Counted from the stretch's first letter, positions 35,180 to 48,344 are shown. The stretch is 64,000 nt of DNA from Chinchilla lanigera (GCF_000276665.1 NW_004955459.1:13641859-13705858), one strand, 5' to 3'. Program-made: numbers and translations. Notes: generated by a model from the sequence alone, not told the origin.

Positions 35180-37190
35180 TTGCAGGTTAAAAACAAAACA
35201 AGGCCCATGTTGGCTTTCTTTTCTTCTTACTTTCCACTCTCATATACAATTTATTCCCTGAGAAAAGGTGAAATTAAACTCAAATGCCAAGTCTTTCACT
35301 TACACTTTATTTCCTGTCAGAAACTCACACTACACCAGGCAGATGTATTTTATTCAAAACAAAACAAAAACCAGCCCTTTTCCAGGAAGTCTGATTACAT
35401 CCAGTATTAACTCAAGCTGTTAAAAATCTTTCAGGAAAGCAAACCGGGCACGTGAAAGGAATTCAGGCAGCTGTTGACAATTCTTTGGCTGAAAAGTAAG
35501 TTGCATATTTGCACAAGCTGTTCTAATGATTATTGAGTCTGTGTTTTGCTTTGCAAAAATGAGTTTCAAGATATACCAAAGAAATCATAAGACCTCCTGA
35601 ACAATATAAAAAATGAATATTGAAATTTAAGGATATAGCAAAATCCAGATATGAAAATACACATGAATAATTTATAAAACAAGCCTTTCAGTGCTAGCAA
35701 ATGGGCAGAGTTCGCTTAAAGGTAATATATGTCAAACAAGGGTAAGAGCAAATGCAACAACTCTAAATATTTCCCCAAGTACTGAGCTACAAAAAGACAA
35801 TTAGTAACATGTAATTTTTTTGTTGTTGTTGTTTTCCCAGGCAATTCAGCACTCTTTAAATAAATCTGGTTACAAATCAATATATACAGAAATTAAGGTA
35901 ACATTTCTTCACTCAATTCCACTATTGACTTCTCTCGACTGGATCTCATGATCAAGCATGACTCACGTGTGTGCCCGCTGAAGCAATGCAGAGCCCTGAT
36001 AGTCTCGCTTCCACTTTCATGTCATTACTTTTAGATCCCAGTTCTACTCCCATTGTGGAGGAAAATTTATTTCCTTCTGTTTAGCATGGGCAGCCACAAT
36101 ATGAGAAAAGCTTGAAATCATACAGAATTATGAAAATATTTATCAAAAGAGATGATAAAAAACATAAATGGAAACTGCAGAGGGTGATGGAAGAGTTTAG
36201 AAATTTGACCTTCCCACTGAGAAATTGTATCATATGAGAAAAATTATGATATAAGAACTCTAACAGTCTTCCCCTCTTCAAAACTGGGGAAACAATGTAA
36301 CTGGTGTGTTTCTTACCAGAATTAATTATACAATTTTTGAGACCTCCTATGTGTGGAATATGCTAAATTGCATATTAATCATTATTTGTCTTAAAACACA
36401 GTCCCTAAATTCCTGTATTTTTAAGAGTACCCATGACCTAGTCCTGAACAGCAGGTAAATGCTGGTACTTACTTTTCTCTATACCTTTATTATCACCCAT
36501 TCATTTTCATATTGCACTGTAGGGCCATACAAACTGCTATCAAACTCTACTTTAGACTACAAGTTATAAAAATTAGTGGTGATCCATGCAGTTCCTTATT
36601 AAGTTACAATCACTTTTAAAACTAGAATAAAATGCAAATAAAAATAATAATTAACATGGGTAATGTTTCTTGAATATTTTGTAGTACCTAAAAAAGATGA
36701 AATTGGAGACTTAGATTTTATGACATTTCACTGCTTTATATAGGAGTTATTATCACATAGTAGGAAATAGGTTGTTACTTAATGTTTTCAAAAAACAAGT
36801 GCCCTGATGAAAGCAGAATGGTGATAATGTTGATAGTTGCAGATTGTAAGAATATCATAGCGAAAAGCCCCTTGAAGACGTACAGTCTTGAAAAATTATT
36901 GGATCTATGTGATGATACACAAGACAAAGAAAGCATGAGAATTCAGAGTCGCATTTCATTAAAGGAAAGGAGGAGTTGCTGCGAATCATATTAGCAATTA
37001 CTTTGAAAAGGCAGAACTACCATGACCACCCAGTCAGTATGGGAGAGAGTAGTATTTTTTGTATCAAGTTGGTAAAATGACTACATTGAGAGTGTTCCTC
37101 TGAAGCCTTAGGAGAAATGACCAGTGTGAGAATTGTAGCCAGGCAGCTTGATTTTAAATCAGACATTGCATAGTGTGTTAATTAATAAAG
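35180..37190. other. No gene seen; unique AT-rich DNA
   Basis: No convincing coding feature. A short acceptor/donor pair at 35,435-35,495 has one open frame but a poor pyrimidine tract. A 70-codon frame at 36,782-36,994 has no recognisable motif. Confidence 0.4.
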
Positions 37191-37205
37191 TCTAAGAGAC
37201 ATTGC

Positions 37206-37386
37206 ATTTATTTATTCATTTATTTATTTATTTATTTATTATCCTTTGAGACAGGCTCTCAAATATGCAATTCAGCTGACCTTGAGCTCACTTTGTAGCC
37301 CAGGCTCACCTGGAACTCACAATGATCCTCCTGTCTCAGCCTCCCAAGAGCTGAGATTACAGGCATGTGCCACCATGCCTGGCTTC
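37206..37386 (-). mobile_element. B1-type SINE with a (TTTA)n tail, minus strand
   Basis: (TTTA)n at about 37,206-37,240 leads into 'gagacaggctctcaaatatgcaattcagc', 'tttgtagcccaggctcacc' and 'cctcccaagagctgagattacaggcatgtgccaccatgcctgg'. The 9-bp flanking duplication 'agacattgc' is at 37,197-37,205 and 37,387-37,395. Confidence 0.9.
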
Positions 37387-37399
37387 AGACATTGCTTTT

Positions 37400-38455
37400 A
37401 GAATAATGACCATGAGGTAACACATACAGGAAGACTGGAGAACAGATTAATTCTGCAAATGGAGTCTGGTGCTACTTCTCAGGAAGGTGACTTTGAGAAT
37501 CAGCTGAGATCACCCAATTTAAGGAAATGAGCAGTCAAGCCATAGGATACCCATCTGCTTGCAAGGAAATCTGCACATTCTGAAAAACTGCACTGTCTCA
37601 AAGGCTGTTTTCTTCAAATAAAATAGAAGTGATGTTTACTCAAGATTAACTTCCACTTATCTGGAGATTTCTTTATTCCCCTGGGGTACATTTACCTCTC
37701 TACATTTTATACGGTATGTCTGTATAATGCATGTTCTCATTCAGCATGCAGTGGAGATTTACGTCTTTTTTACAGTTAACACAAGTTTACCTCAGTGTAA
37801 GCTTTACAAAAGTTGCTCTAGATCAAACTTATACTTAATAAGTTCTTTCTGATAAAAGCAAACTTGTAAATATTTTATCTTACAGAATAAACAGATTTTG
37901 TGTTTATACCAGGTCTTGGCAGTGGGTTAAATTTGCACATAGATCCAGATTCTGATGAAGAAATATCACTGCTATGAAAAGTTTAGGATATATTTTTCAG
38001 TAAGTGCTGCTTAAAAAATATGCCAGCTTTGCACATAGCAAGACTAATGGTTTTCCTTTCTTTTTTGATTAGGTTTACATGGTCATACCTGTCAGAAAAT
38101 CCAAAGAAAACAGCCAAAGGGAAGGCAAGTTCTTCCAGTGAAGCTTTGTTATGCACAAGTGTTATGTAGACTCTTACCTGCCTGTTCAGGCACTAGGGAG
38201 AACAGAGAAATGTAAGGAAACAGCTCTGTTCTCTTTCCCTGGTTACGACTACTGTCAGAGTTAAAATTAAAGACCTTTTTTGTATGTCTATTCTAGGTCA
38301 TAATTTGGAGACAATAAGGTACTGTTGTCTCCAATTTAAGCAAATGTAAGACAGACCATGTCTTGACCATGGAATTTTCACACAAAACATTGATATTTGT
38401 TTTTCTCCAGAAGAACGTACTGAATTTTGAGGTACCAAATTTACAAATAGGTTTG
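37400..38455. other. No gene seen; unique DNA
   Basis: I find no credible open frame or splice pair, and no recognisable repeat in this stretch. Confidence 0.45.
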
Positions 38456-38459
38456 ATTT

Positions 38460-38563
38460 TTTTTTTCTTTTTTTTTTTTGGTTTTTCTCCAGTGCGGGAA
38501 CCGAACTCACGACTTTGCGCTTGCCAGGCAGGTGCTTTGCCGCTGAGCTAAATCCCCAGCCCC
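38460..38563 (-). mobile_element. ID-like tRNA-derived SINE
   Basis: Minus-strand copy: T runs, then GTTTTTCTCCAGTGCGGGAACC (the usual GTACC motif is mutated and shortened) and GAGCTAAATCCCCAGCCCC. The 9-bp flanking duplication 'ggtttgatt' is seen at about 38,450 and 38,564. Confidence 0.92.
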
Positions 38564-38574
38564 GGTTTGATTAT

Positions 38575-39810
38575 TTTTATACGGCTAGTATACAGCATGT
38601 TCACAAGGATAGAAGGAAATATGACCCAGGGCAAAATGACAAATGCTTTAACTTTCTGAGGATAGAATGTCCATGCACATAAAGAATTTTAACTCATACT
38701 CAGTTCTCTAACATGATTCACTTGTTATTTAAATAATAATTACGACTCTTGGAAGCTGTTTCAAAGAAATAAGGGAGGCATAAAGGTTTTAAGTGTATTG
38801 CTGTAATGTAATTTAAAACAGCTAATGACTTTTTGTTGCTGTTGTTGCTGTTTCATGGGTCCCCTGAAAATCTGATTAAAGCAATTTACAAAGCTCTGAG
38901 TTCCTCAAAACTACTACCTTAGGTACCTCCAGACTGCTCTGAGTGGCCCCTAGAAGAACTGTCACCTTGCTAACAAATGCACACTTTTCTTCCATATAGA
39001 ACTTGTGCCTAGGAGGAAGATGATCTTCTACCTTCTTAAAATCTCCTTATCAGTAGATCAACCACTTTACATAAAAAAGAAGGAAAAATAAAGGCCAAAT
39101 TTCTATTGTGCAAAAGATAAATTAGAAACACTAAAGAAAGTATTTTTTAAAAAGATGCCCTTTTACACTGATGAGATAGTCACCTATTGGATACAGACAT
39201 AAAGATAAATTGAAAATAATGGGATTGAAACAGACTATATCATGTGACATAAGTTTGATGTTAAGATTTTCAAAAGATTTTGCTAAAATGCAATCTGCTT
39301 TGGAAACATACATTTCTGTGTATAACTTTGTCGTTGAAAATAAAAGTAGTCAGTTTGTTCAAACAGAGATCCTGTCTAATAGGTTCGCTGTGCTCAAAAA
39401 AATACATAGGTAAACATAAGATTCCACTAACTCACTAGGAGGCTTTACCTAGAAACAGTTGAATGACTTTATACCATCAGGATATTATTTATGAAAATAT
39501 CATTTTTGAAGAAAAAAGAAGAAATAGAGTTGTTTGTCAAGAAAAAAAGAAAGAGAATGAAAAAAGAAAGAAGAAAGTACTTTGTTACTGAAGAAAGAAA
39601 CCAGAGTTCAAATGAGTTATCTAAGATTATCTAATTAGTGTTTTATAGCTAGTTAAAAATTAGACCTAAATTCTCATCCAATGTACACTAATGCACATAG
39701 CAAATCTTTTTTTTTCTTCTACAAGTTCCTACTTAATAAAGTGTAATGTTTGTCAGTGGTAAGTTTTTTTTTAGCATTATATTCAATTTTAATACCAGTG
39801 TATTTAAAAT
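38575..39810. other. No gene seen; unique AT-rich DNA with purine-rich patches
   Basis: An A/G-rich stretch lies near 39,520-39,600. Open frames at 39,131-39,413 overlap on opposite strands and show no motif. Confidence 0.45.
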
Positions 39811-39817
39811 ATTTATC

Positions 39818-40214
39818 TGAAGCAGGACTTTAAAACAAAAAGTCTAGATTCCCACATTTTCCCCTCTCTACTGCTGTGGTCTTTTACTCTAGGACAGAGA
39901 AAAGCAGTAACTTTTGTCCCTGTAAGTAAAGTTTTATAACCTCTTGTTACTATAACTTCCTGGTATGCCTGATCAGGGCCACCAAGATATGCTATAAAAC
40001 TGTCACAACATGACAAACTACCTTTGTTCTGCCTTCTCCTAGGTTCCTAGGTTCCGCCAGAAGACCAACCCCCTTGACAAGATGTATAAAACAAGAGCTT
40101 CTTCCTTTACTTGCTGCTCAACCAATTTGGACATGAGTCTGCTAAGCCAGATGTAAAGCTAATAATTCTTCCTGATTCAACTGCAGTCTCTTTAGTCTCT
40201 TGAATTCTGCAACA
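39818..40214 (+). mobile_element. Candidate solo LTR of an endogenous retrovirus (class I-like)
   Basis: The ~397-bp segment starts TGAAGCAGGAC and ends CTGCAACA, giving the TG...CA boundaries of an LTR. A TATA-like 'tataaaac' lies at about 40,085. After it come 'gagcttcttcc...cttgctgctcaacc' and 'cttcctgattcaactgcagtctctttagtctcttgaattctgc', a layout like R/U5 regions of gamma-type ERVs. I see no internal genes next to it and no clear target-site duplication, so this is tentative. Confidence 0.42.
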
Positions 40215-40219
40215 TACGT

Positions 40220-41290
40220 GGGTTACAGATGCAGAGAAGGGAAGACATAGTGGTTTAATCATCTGTTTATACTAGGGTAGTTGGTAATTATGTTGCTGCC
40301 ATTACAAGAGTGATAGATATGCTAAAAAAAAATCCTTTACTACCATCACTTCTGAAAATATTCAATCTCACGATGTATTAGTAACATTTGATCCAAATAA
40401 TTGACAAAGTGAGATCCATTACTCTAAGGTAGAGCCCATTTAAACTGAAAGAAGGATTTCTATTCTAGTCACTACCTTGAGAAGTTCTTTGGAAAAGAGA
40501 ATATGTGTAGTATGAGTCAAAGTTCGAGTATTCTGATAACTTTTCTCTTTGAAGTAGGTAACTGTGACAAAATTGATAATTCTAGACTTGAAAGAACCTA
40601 TAAAGGATTTTACTTAAGAAGATAAATATATGAATGACTATAAAGAGAACAGTTAAAATAAGTATTGTTTCTTTATTCTCCAGGCATTAATTAAAAAGAA
40701 CCAGTTTGAAATCAAGTTACCATGATGACTGATTTTCTACAAAGGATGGGGAAGGAAACTTGATTTCTTTCTGTAAAGGCAGCAAACTTCAAACAGCAGT
40801 TATGCTTTTGTATAAATGTAAATTATATAGCACTAGCTTATAGATAATTAATCAAACAGAAATATTGAGCTGAAGTTTTTCCTTCATAATTAAAATTTTA
40901 TTTTGCATAATTTGCCATTTATACTTTATCTGCAGCTGCAAACTCATTGATATAAGAGATATGTCAACTTTAAAGTTGCCATATCTTAAAAAGTATATAT
41001 TTATCTTTGTGGATTAATGCTGTAAGTGTCCTTTTGTTAAAATAATTAAATGTGAATGAACTTTGGTTAGAAGGCAATCAAGCAGAAATATTTTCCCCAA
41101 AGATGTGCAAGAATAAATTACCTGAAAAATTTAAATTTCTGCTTTTTAATACGTATATAGAAATGAAACATGGACTGATTGTATTTGATAAGTGTTAAAT
41201 ATGAAATTTAAAAATATAGGAAAGAATAATAGTTATAACTGTAATCTTTTTCAAAATGTACTTCAATGCTTTGGATGAAATTTATGAAAA
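40220..41290. other. No gene seen; unique AT-rich DNA
   Basis: I find no convincing feature on either strand. Confidence 0.45.
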
Positions 41291-41834
41291 TCTTTATCTT
41301 TCATTTGAGAGAAATTTATAACATTATTTGCTTATTTAAAAATTATTGAACGTGAAGTGTGTATGTTTGTGGTTGACTGGTAACTTTTAGAAAACAAATT
41401 CTCACACGTAACAGTAATAAATGCTAGATAAAACACAAAACTAACAGCTTTGGAGGATGGACACAGCCAGGACTTTCTAAAATGAGTCAAAATTTGGACT
41501 AATGGAGTGGAAAATCCCTATTTTTCTCTTAGTGTAGCTTTAGCTGCAGCAGAGATAAGTTAAAAATGATTTCTAGTCCCAAGAACCAGGGAAGAAGTTC
41601 TAGATTAAGAAGCACTGTCAAAGAGTGAGGGGCAGAAAGGAAAGATCTAGGTCAGGGGAATCATTAATTGGACACATAAGCTGAGTTCACGCTTGTGATT
41701 GATCACTGGATAACTCATGGGGTGAATGGAGGTATAGCAGCCTGAAATTTAAACTTAAAAAAATACATTACCTGTTAAAAGCAAAAGCATCATCAATCCC
41801 TGAGGAAAGACAAATAAACCAAAGTAAACATTCT

Positions 41835-42035
41835 TTCTTTTTAAAATAATGATTTCTTTTATTCTTATTTTTTGTTTTTGTTTTTGTTTTTTGAGACAGG
41901 GTCTCACTATGCAGTTCAGGCTGGCCTTGCGCTTACTTTGTATCCCAGGTTGGTCTCGAACTCACAATGATCCTCTTTCCTCAGCCTCCCAGAGCGCCGG
42001 GATTACAGGTGTGCATCACCACATCTGGCTCAGGA
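41835..42035 (-). mobile_element. B1-type SINE, minus strand, inserted in the L1 leader
   Basis: A (TTTTTG)n-like tail precedes 'gagacagggtctcactatgcagttcaggctgg', 'tttgtatcccaggttggtctcg' and 'cctcccagagcgccgggattacagg'. The 10-bp target-site duplication 'taaacattct' is perfect (41,825-41,834 and 42,036-42,045). The 76-codon frame in it is SINE-derived. Confidence 0.92.
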
Positions 42036-43839
42036 TAAACATTCTCTATAGCATAATACTAATTATGCCCAGGACATAATCCAAAATAACTCGGTATAGA
42101 AAGAGCAAAAGTTAGCCCAATCTCCAGGCAAAGGAATCATAGATATGGATACATATGGCTCAGAGGCTTAAATTATATGAGGCTGAAAAAGAAGCTCATA
42201 TAGAGATGTTCCTCAAGACAAATTAAAATCACACTGACAATGAATGAATATAAGACCTCAGCGAAGATGTAGGCAATATAAAAAGAAATTAAATAAAAAT
42301 GTTATAACTGAAATACAGAAATATCTGAAATTAAATCATTAGATGAGCTTGATAGTAGAATGGAGATGACAAAGAAAAGAGCCCGTGAGAGTATGCACTT
42401 ATTCATATATTTTATTAAATCAACAGACAAGTGAAAGAAAAAAGATTTCAAAAATTGAAGAAAGACTAGAGGGCTGTTGAGATATTATCCAGTGTTCTAA
42501 GCAGGAAATTGAGCCCCAAGAGGGGAAAAAGGAAATGGAGCTGAAGACCTGCTCAGAAAATGACTAATGCTTTTTTGTTAAATGAACATGATACTGGATT
42601 TAATAACTTAGCAAATGGCATGTAAGAAAATTTTAGGGGGCATTTTATAAATACCTTTTTCAAAGCCAGAAAACATGATAAAATTTAAAATTAGTGAAAG
42701 GAAATAATATGTTATGGTCAGTGAGTAATAATTTGAATGAACATCAACTTTTAGTAAAAAGTATAAATACCAGAAAAGAGGGTAAAAATATTTATTTATG
42801 AAGCTAAAATGCCACTAATTCCACTGGTAATAAATTTTACCACATAATGTAAAATCCAGTGAACTATATTTTAAAATCTGCTTTAAGTTTATTTTAATTA
42901 TTTTATTTTAAAAAGAATAAAAAGTAAACAGAAAGCAAAATCCAAAATATACTTTAAAAATAAATGGTACATAAACTTTTAGATGTTAAAGACAAAGCAA
43001 ATATATTTACATGGATCTACCGCAGCAAAGTGCTTCTGAAAATAAACAAAAAAGGTCACCAGGCCAAACAGAAATCAGGAAATTATATCACATTAAAATC
43101 ATATTAAAAATATGGACAGCAGAATGGACTAACGTGAGGACAGAATTTCAAAAGGAGAAGACAATGATGCCTCTACAGACCAACTACTCAAAGGCATCTT
43201 CAATACAGCAAGAGAAAATGAAAATTGATCCAATAACTGCCGGATGATGCAAAAAACAGTAATCTAACAATAATTGGAATAAGTAAAAAAAGCAGACAAC
43301 ATCACAAATGACACAAAAACTGGTTCACAAGAAAAAGGGCAGAAAACTCCCCAAATATAGAGAAAGAAATAAACATACAGACAAGTGATGCATACAAAAC
43401 ACCTAATAGCCATGACCAAAAGAGAGCCTCTCCAAGCCATATTATGCTCAGAATTTTAGAAATCCACCCCAGGGACAAAATCTTAAAATCATTAGAGACA
43501 GGCAATGAATTACATACAAAGTTAAACCATTCGAATCACACAGGCTTCTCTACATAAATTTAAAGTCCAGGAGTGAAGTGTTTTAAGACCTAAAATACAA
43601 CAACTTTGAACCCTGATTTATGAATCCTCCAAAATGTTCCTTTAAAATTGGTGGAGAAATAGGTATTTTCCTGACAAGGAGTACCTGAAGAAATTCATGA
43701 CCACCGAGCAAGCATTACAAAAAGTTCTCAAGAATGTTCTGGAAGGGAACAATGGAGCCAACAATGTTAGGAAGTCAAAAAGAAGGGAAAACTGAAAAAA
43801 TCAGCAACAGGAAAATAATGTAATGACAGGAATGATCCA

Positions 43840-45445
43840 GTATCTTTCAGTGTGAATGGTCTCAGTTCCCAAATCAAAAGACACAGATTGGCTGAATGCA
43901 TCAAGAAAGGAAAGAAAACCCAACGATTTGCAGAAACACACTTAATTAAAAAAGATACAGAAATCAAAGGATAAAAAATAATACTATGTGTAATGGCAAC
44001 CCAGAAAAAACCAAGAGTTGCTATCCTAGTGTCCAAGTGAATCTCAAGCTATCACTGATCAGAAAACACCAAGAAAGTCACTGCATATTAGCTAAGGGAA
44101 AACTTCAACAGGAGAAGTTAACAATTACAAACATATATTCACCAAATATTGGCACATTATATTTCATAAAACAAACATTAGAGTACAGGAAAACTCAGAT
44201 CAATGCCAATACAATAGTATTGGGGGACATTAATGCCCCACTTTTGCAAATGGGCAGATCATCTAGACAAAACAACCAACAAAGAGATATCAGAGTGAAA
44301 CCCAACCTTCAATCAAATGCATTTAATAAATATTTATAGAGTGTTCCATGCAATAACAGAATACATTCTTCTCACCTGAATATGGGACTGTCTCCAAAAC
44401 AGACCCCACAGTAATCAAGAAAGCACACTTAAATAAACACAAAAGAATGAAAATTATCCCATACATATTATCAGACTATAGTGCAATGAAACTAGAAATC
44501 AATGGCAAAAGAAACCACATAAACTATAAAAAAAACACGCGGAAATTAAGCAGTACACTTTGAATAATCAGTGAGTCACAAATAAAATTAAACAATAAAT
44601 TAGAAAGTCCCTACAATCAAATGATAATGAGAGTACAACATACTATAACCTATGGAAGGCAATGAAAGCAATCCTGAGAGGGAAGTTCATAGAAGTGAAC
44701 TTCCACATAAACAGAATGAGTTCAAATAAATAACCTAATGATGAATCTCATGGTTTTAGAAAAACAAGAAAAATCGAAACCCAAATCTAAACAAGGCCGT
44801 AAACTATGATGATCAGGGCACAGATGAATGAAACTGAGACTAACAAATAACATACAGAGTAAATGAATTGAAGAGTTGGTTCTTTGAAAGATTAAGCAAA
44901 GTAGAAAAATCATTAGCTAATCTTACCAAAATAAGGAAAGACCCAAATCCTTGCAATTAGAAATGAAATAGAAATCACAGTGGATTCTACTGAAATGCAA
45001 AAGATTATCACTAACTTTTGTGAGAATCTATACTCTAAAAATGCAATATCCAGAGGAAATAGATAAACTTGCAGATATATATGAAAACTGAACCAAGAAG
45101 ATATAAAAATCTTGAATAAGCCAATATCAGTGAGTGAAATTGAAGAAGTAATAAAAAACTACTAACTTAGAAAAATCCTAATCCCAATGGATTCACTGCC
45201 AAATTGTACAAGAACTTTACAGAAGATTTATTACCAGTACTCCTCAAACTATTTAATAAAGTAGAAAGAGAAGCAGTACTCCCAAAGTCATTCCTGGAAG
45301 CAAGCATTACCCTGATTCCAAAATCAGTTAAAGACCCAAAGAAAAAAGAGAAATATAGGCTAACCTCTTTCATAATAAATACAGATGGAAATATTCTCAA
45401 TAGGATGCTAGCAAACAGAATGCAGCAAATCATCAAAAAGATCAA
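43840..45445 (+). pseudogene. L1 ORF2 remnant: endonuclease and start of reverse transcriptase
   Basis: ORF2 encodes the endonuclease/reverse transcriptase that copies L1 RNA into the genome. Readable pieces include 'ITNIYSPNIGTLYFIKQTLE' and 'NTIVLGDINAPL' (about 44,120-44,250), corresponding to the L1 endonuclease core with its GDxN signature. Later 'LLPVLLKLFNKVEREAVLPK' and 'EASITLIPK' (about 45,220-45,325) match the N-terminal fingers of the L1 reverse transcriptase. Stops separate the pieces. The catalytic YADD-type region is absent. Confidence 0.85.
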
Positions 45446-46400
45446 AAAAAATAACAAATGTTGCAGGGAAAACTGCCTATCTACAGTTCGAAGGTTGAAC
45501 CTAGACCCATATCTCTCATCATGCACAAAACCAAAATCAAAATGAATCAAAGACCTAAATAATAGGACAGAAACAATAGATTGCAAAACAAAATAGGTAA
45601 AGCTCTTAAAAGACATAAGATAGGCAAAGACTATTTAAACAAAACCACAGTTACACAGAAATAATACCAAGAATCATCACATGTACCTTCTGCACAGTAA
45701 AGGAAATCACTAGTTGAGTGAAGACATAACCTGCAAATGGGAAAAGAAAAAATTCCATCTTTTCCACCAACAAAAGATAATATCTAGAATATTTAAAGAA
45801 CAAAAAGCATTACCCTCCCCACAAAGACCTGATTTAAAAATGGGCATCTGAAATGAAGACACACTTATCAGATGAAGAAATACAAATGGGCAATAAACAC
45901 ATGAAAAAATGTTCAACATCAGTGGCCATTCAAGAAATGCAAATGAAAACAATGCCCAGAATTCATCTCCTTCCAGAAGGAATGACTCCCATCAGAAGAC
46001 AATCAATGGCAAATGATGGCGAGGCTGTGTGGAAAAACAAGCTCTTCTCCATTGTCGACTGGACTGTAAATTGACACAACCACTGTGGAAATCAATGTGG
46101 AGTTCTTCAAAAAACTAAAATTGGAAATTTCATATGGCCTAGCTATTCCCCTTCCAGGTATCTTCCCCCAAATGGGAAAGACATCATACCACATACTCAT
46201 ATTTATAGCAATGTAATAAATAATAGCTAAATATTGGAAATAGTCTACATATCCATCAGCAGATGAATGGATAAAAAATGTGAAATTTATACAGAATGGA
46301 ATAGTGTTGCTATAAAAATTGATGAAATCATTGTTAGGAATATATGGTCCATAATATTATGAAATTTAGACATGCAAGCTTAAATATTACATAGTTTCTT
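45446..46400 (+). pseudogene. L1 ORF2 C-terminal remnant after an in-frame internal deletion
   Basis: The frame from the RT fingers continues directly, after a short Lys/Asn bridge, into 'NKCCRENCLSTVRRLNLDPY', which belongs to the ORF2 C-terminal part. About 300 residues usually between them, including the RT active site, are missing. Further on, 'KHMKKCSTSVAIQEMQMKT' (about 45,900) matches the Cys-rich C-terminal region. Frameshifts follow before the 3' UTR. Confidence 0.82.
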
Positions 46401-46427
46401 TTATATCAGCAGCTCTTTCTCTCTCTC

Positions 46428-46450
46428 ACACACACACACACACATACACA
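46428..46450. repeat. Short (CA)n repeat in the L1 tail region
   Basis: About ten CA units after a 'ctctctctc' run. Confidence 0.9.
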
Positions 46451-46479
46451 AAATAAATGGCAGATAATTGGAAAAAAAG

Positions 46480-46820
46480 CAAAAGCAAAAATTAAAAAAG
46501 ATATTCTATTCCTTCTCATGAAGTGTGGACAATCTATGCAAAATATAATTTGACTTAGTACATTGTCCTATATATTTTATATGTCCTTTGGTTTTTTAGT
46601 GTCTTTTTCAATCTGTATGTATGATAATTAAATTCATAAGGTCTTATAAGATAAATGAATCTGATGCTGGGAAGATAAAAGAGGGTGGAGGGAAGGTGGA
46701 AAAGAAGGGAATTAAAATATATTATGTACATTTATTAATGCCCTACAGTGAACACAATCATTATGTACTGCAAACCTGTATTAATAAAAGTCAAAATAAC
46801 ATTTGGATCTTTAAGGATAA
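46480..46820 (+). mobile_element. L1 3' UTR (same family as the copies at 32.0 and 52.5 kb)
   Basis: Shared blocks with 52,480-52,775 include 'tttttagtgtctttttcaatctgtatgtatgataattaaa', 'gataaatgaatctgatgctggg', 'aaaagagggtggagggaaggtgg', and 'caatcattatgtactgcaaacctgtattaataaaag'. This ends the L1 that begins at 41.3 kb. Confidence 0.75.
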
Positions 46821-47539
46821 ATAAATATAATGAGAAATATTAAAAGGAGATGTATGAAAGCTTGCTTTTCATTTAATTTTTAAAATCTATTTGAATGCAT
46901 AACATAATTCACAGGTTTTAACATATGTACAGATTATTTTATATGGAAATTTTAACAGAGGATGCTATGAATAAAAGGGTCTATTATAAGATTACAGCAC
47001 TTCACTTTCACACAAATAATGCTACAATGGAATTCTAACAAACTGTTCTATATTGTTCAGTTTTAATAATGTAAATTCTAATCCATAGAAAAGCCAGTTA
47101 AAAATGGTACAAAGAGAAATAAAAACTACACTGTAAGAATATGTCCAAATAATTGAGAAGCTGGTAGAAAAGGAGGATAGAGGATCAAAAATAAATAAAT
47201 AAAAGAAAAAAATAAATGACAATCTTAAAATCAATAAAAACAAAGAACAAAATCTAAACATATCAGATTGCAGTAAAATGTCACTACACTAAATATTAAT
47301 TAAGTAAAATATTATACTAGAGTATATAAAAACATCAAGATTCCAATACATGCCATTCAAAAGAAATATAATTGAAATATGAAGACAGATAAATGAAGAA
47401 TAAAGGAAATGAAGAAATATGCTATGCTATACAACATTAAGCATATAAATGTCAAACTAGCAACATTAGTATTTGATAAAGTAATTATATATTATAGCAA
47501 ATATAGAAGTTTTAAAATGATAAAAGGGAAAATGTGCAA

Positions 47540-47692
47540 CTGGGCGTGGTGGTGCACACCTATAATCCCAGCACTGTGAGGCTCAAGCAGGAGTATCTGT
47601 GAGTTTGAGGACAGCCTGGTCTACAAAGTGAGCTCAAGGCCTGCCTGAACAGCATAGTGAGATCCTGCCTCAAAAAGACAGAAAAAAAAAAT
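47540..47692 (+). mobile_element. B1-type SINE, plus strand, inside the older L1
   Basis: 'tgggcgtggtggtgcacacctataatcccagcactgtgaggc' leads, with both halves of the internal duplication visible ('ctacaaagtgagctcaaggcc' and 'aacagcatagtgagatcctgcctc') and an A tail. Confidence 0.92.
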
Positions 47693-48344
47693 AGAGAGAG
47701 ACAATCTATCAAAAAAATCATACATGTTTATACTCTTAAAATTTGAGACTCAAAATAAATGAAAAATCTGAAGGATTTCAAAAAACTGAACAACTTCACA
47801 GTTATAGTTGAAGATTAACACATAGCTCAATACTTGATAGTACAAGGAGCATAGAAAAAAAACTTATTAAAAGTTCAGAGAATCTGAATATGTTCAAATT
47901 CATTGATCTTTTTGATAGAAAATAGTACCCAACATTGTATGCTCAGCTGTGCATATGTGCCTTCAAATGTGGAATCCACTAGTCTATGGACATTGTGTGA
48001 AGAATTGTAATACTATTGAAATTATATACATGTGATGCTATCTGAAACAAAATCAATGACCAATAAAGATAGGATAAATTGAGGGAAATCCCCATATATT
48101 CTAAAATTGAAGAAAACACATCTGGGATAATTGATGGATTAAAAGAAGAACCACAAAAATTATTGACAATATTAAGCAATAAATAAAGATGGCAATAATT
48201 CCATACATTAAATTTTATACATTGCAACCAAACTTGCTTTTGAGGAAGGAATGAACCCTTAAAATACATCTAAACATTATAATCAAAGAACAGCAATATG
48301 CAGTGCTTAAGGTGCAGTTTCAACTTTATTTGCTTAAGACTCAT

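Larger units (their letters stand above)
41300..46830 (+). mobile_element. Near full-length but defective LINE1, plus strand
   Basis: The order matches an old-type L1 with a HAL1-like first half. A 5' leader occupies 41.3-42.2 kb (split by a B1 SINE at 41,835-42,035). ORF1-like coiled-coil sequence is at 42.2-42.6 kb, with the ORF1 C-terminal region at 43.4-43.8 kb. Then come ORF2 endonuclease from 43.84 kb, the start of reverse transcriptase to about 45.45 kb, the ORF2 C-terminus from 45.46 to 46.4 kb, and a 3' UTR to about 46.82 kb. Many stops and frameshifts make it inactive. Confidence 0.8.

Noticed and set aside
35435..35495. Possible 61-nt microexon with a GTAAGT donor and two CpGs
   Set aside because: The acceptor tract is A-rich and weak, and the open frame is only about 20 codons. 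Not enough to call.
45167..45616. 149-codon minus-strand open frame
   Set aside because: Antisense to the L1 ORF2 remnant; open because the sense strand is A-rich.
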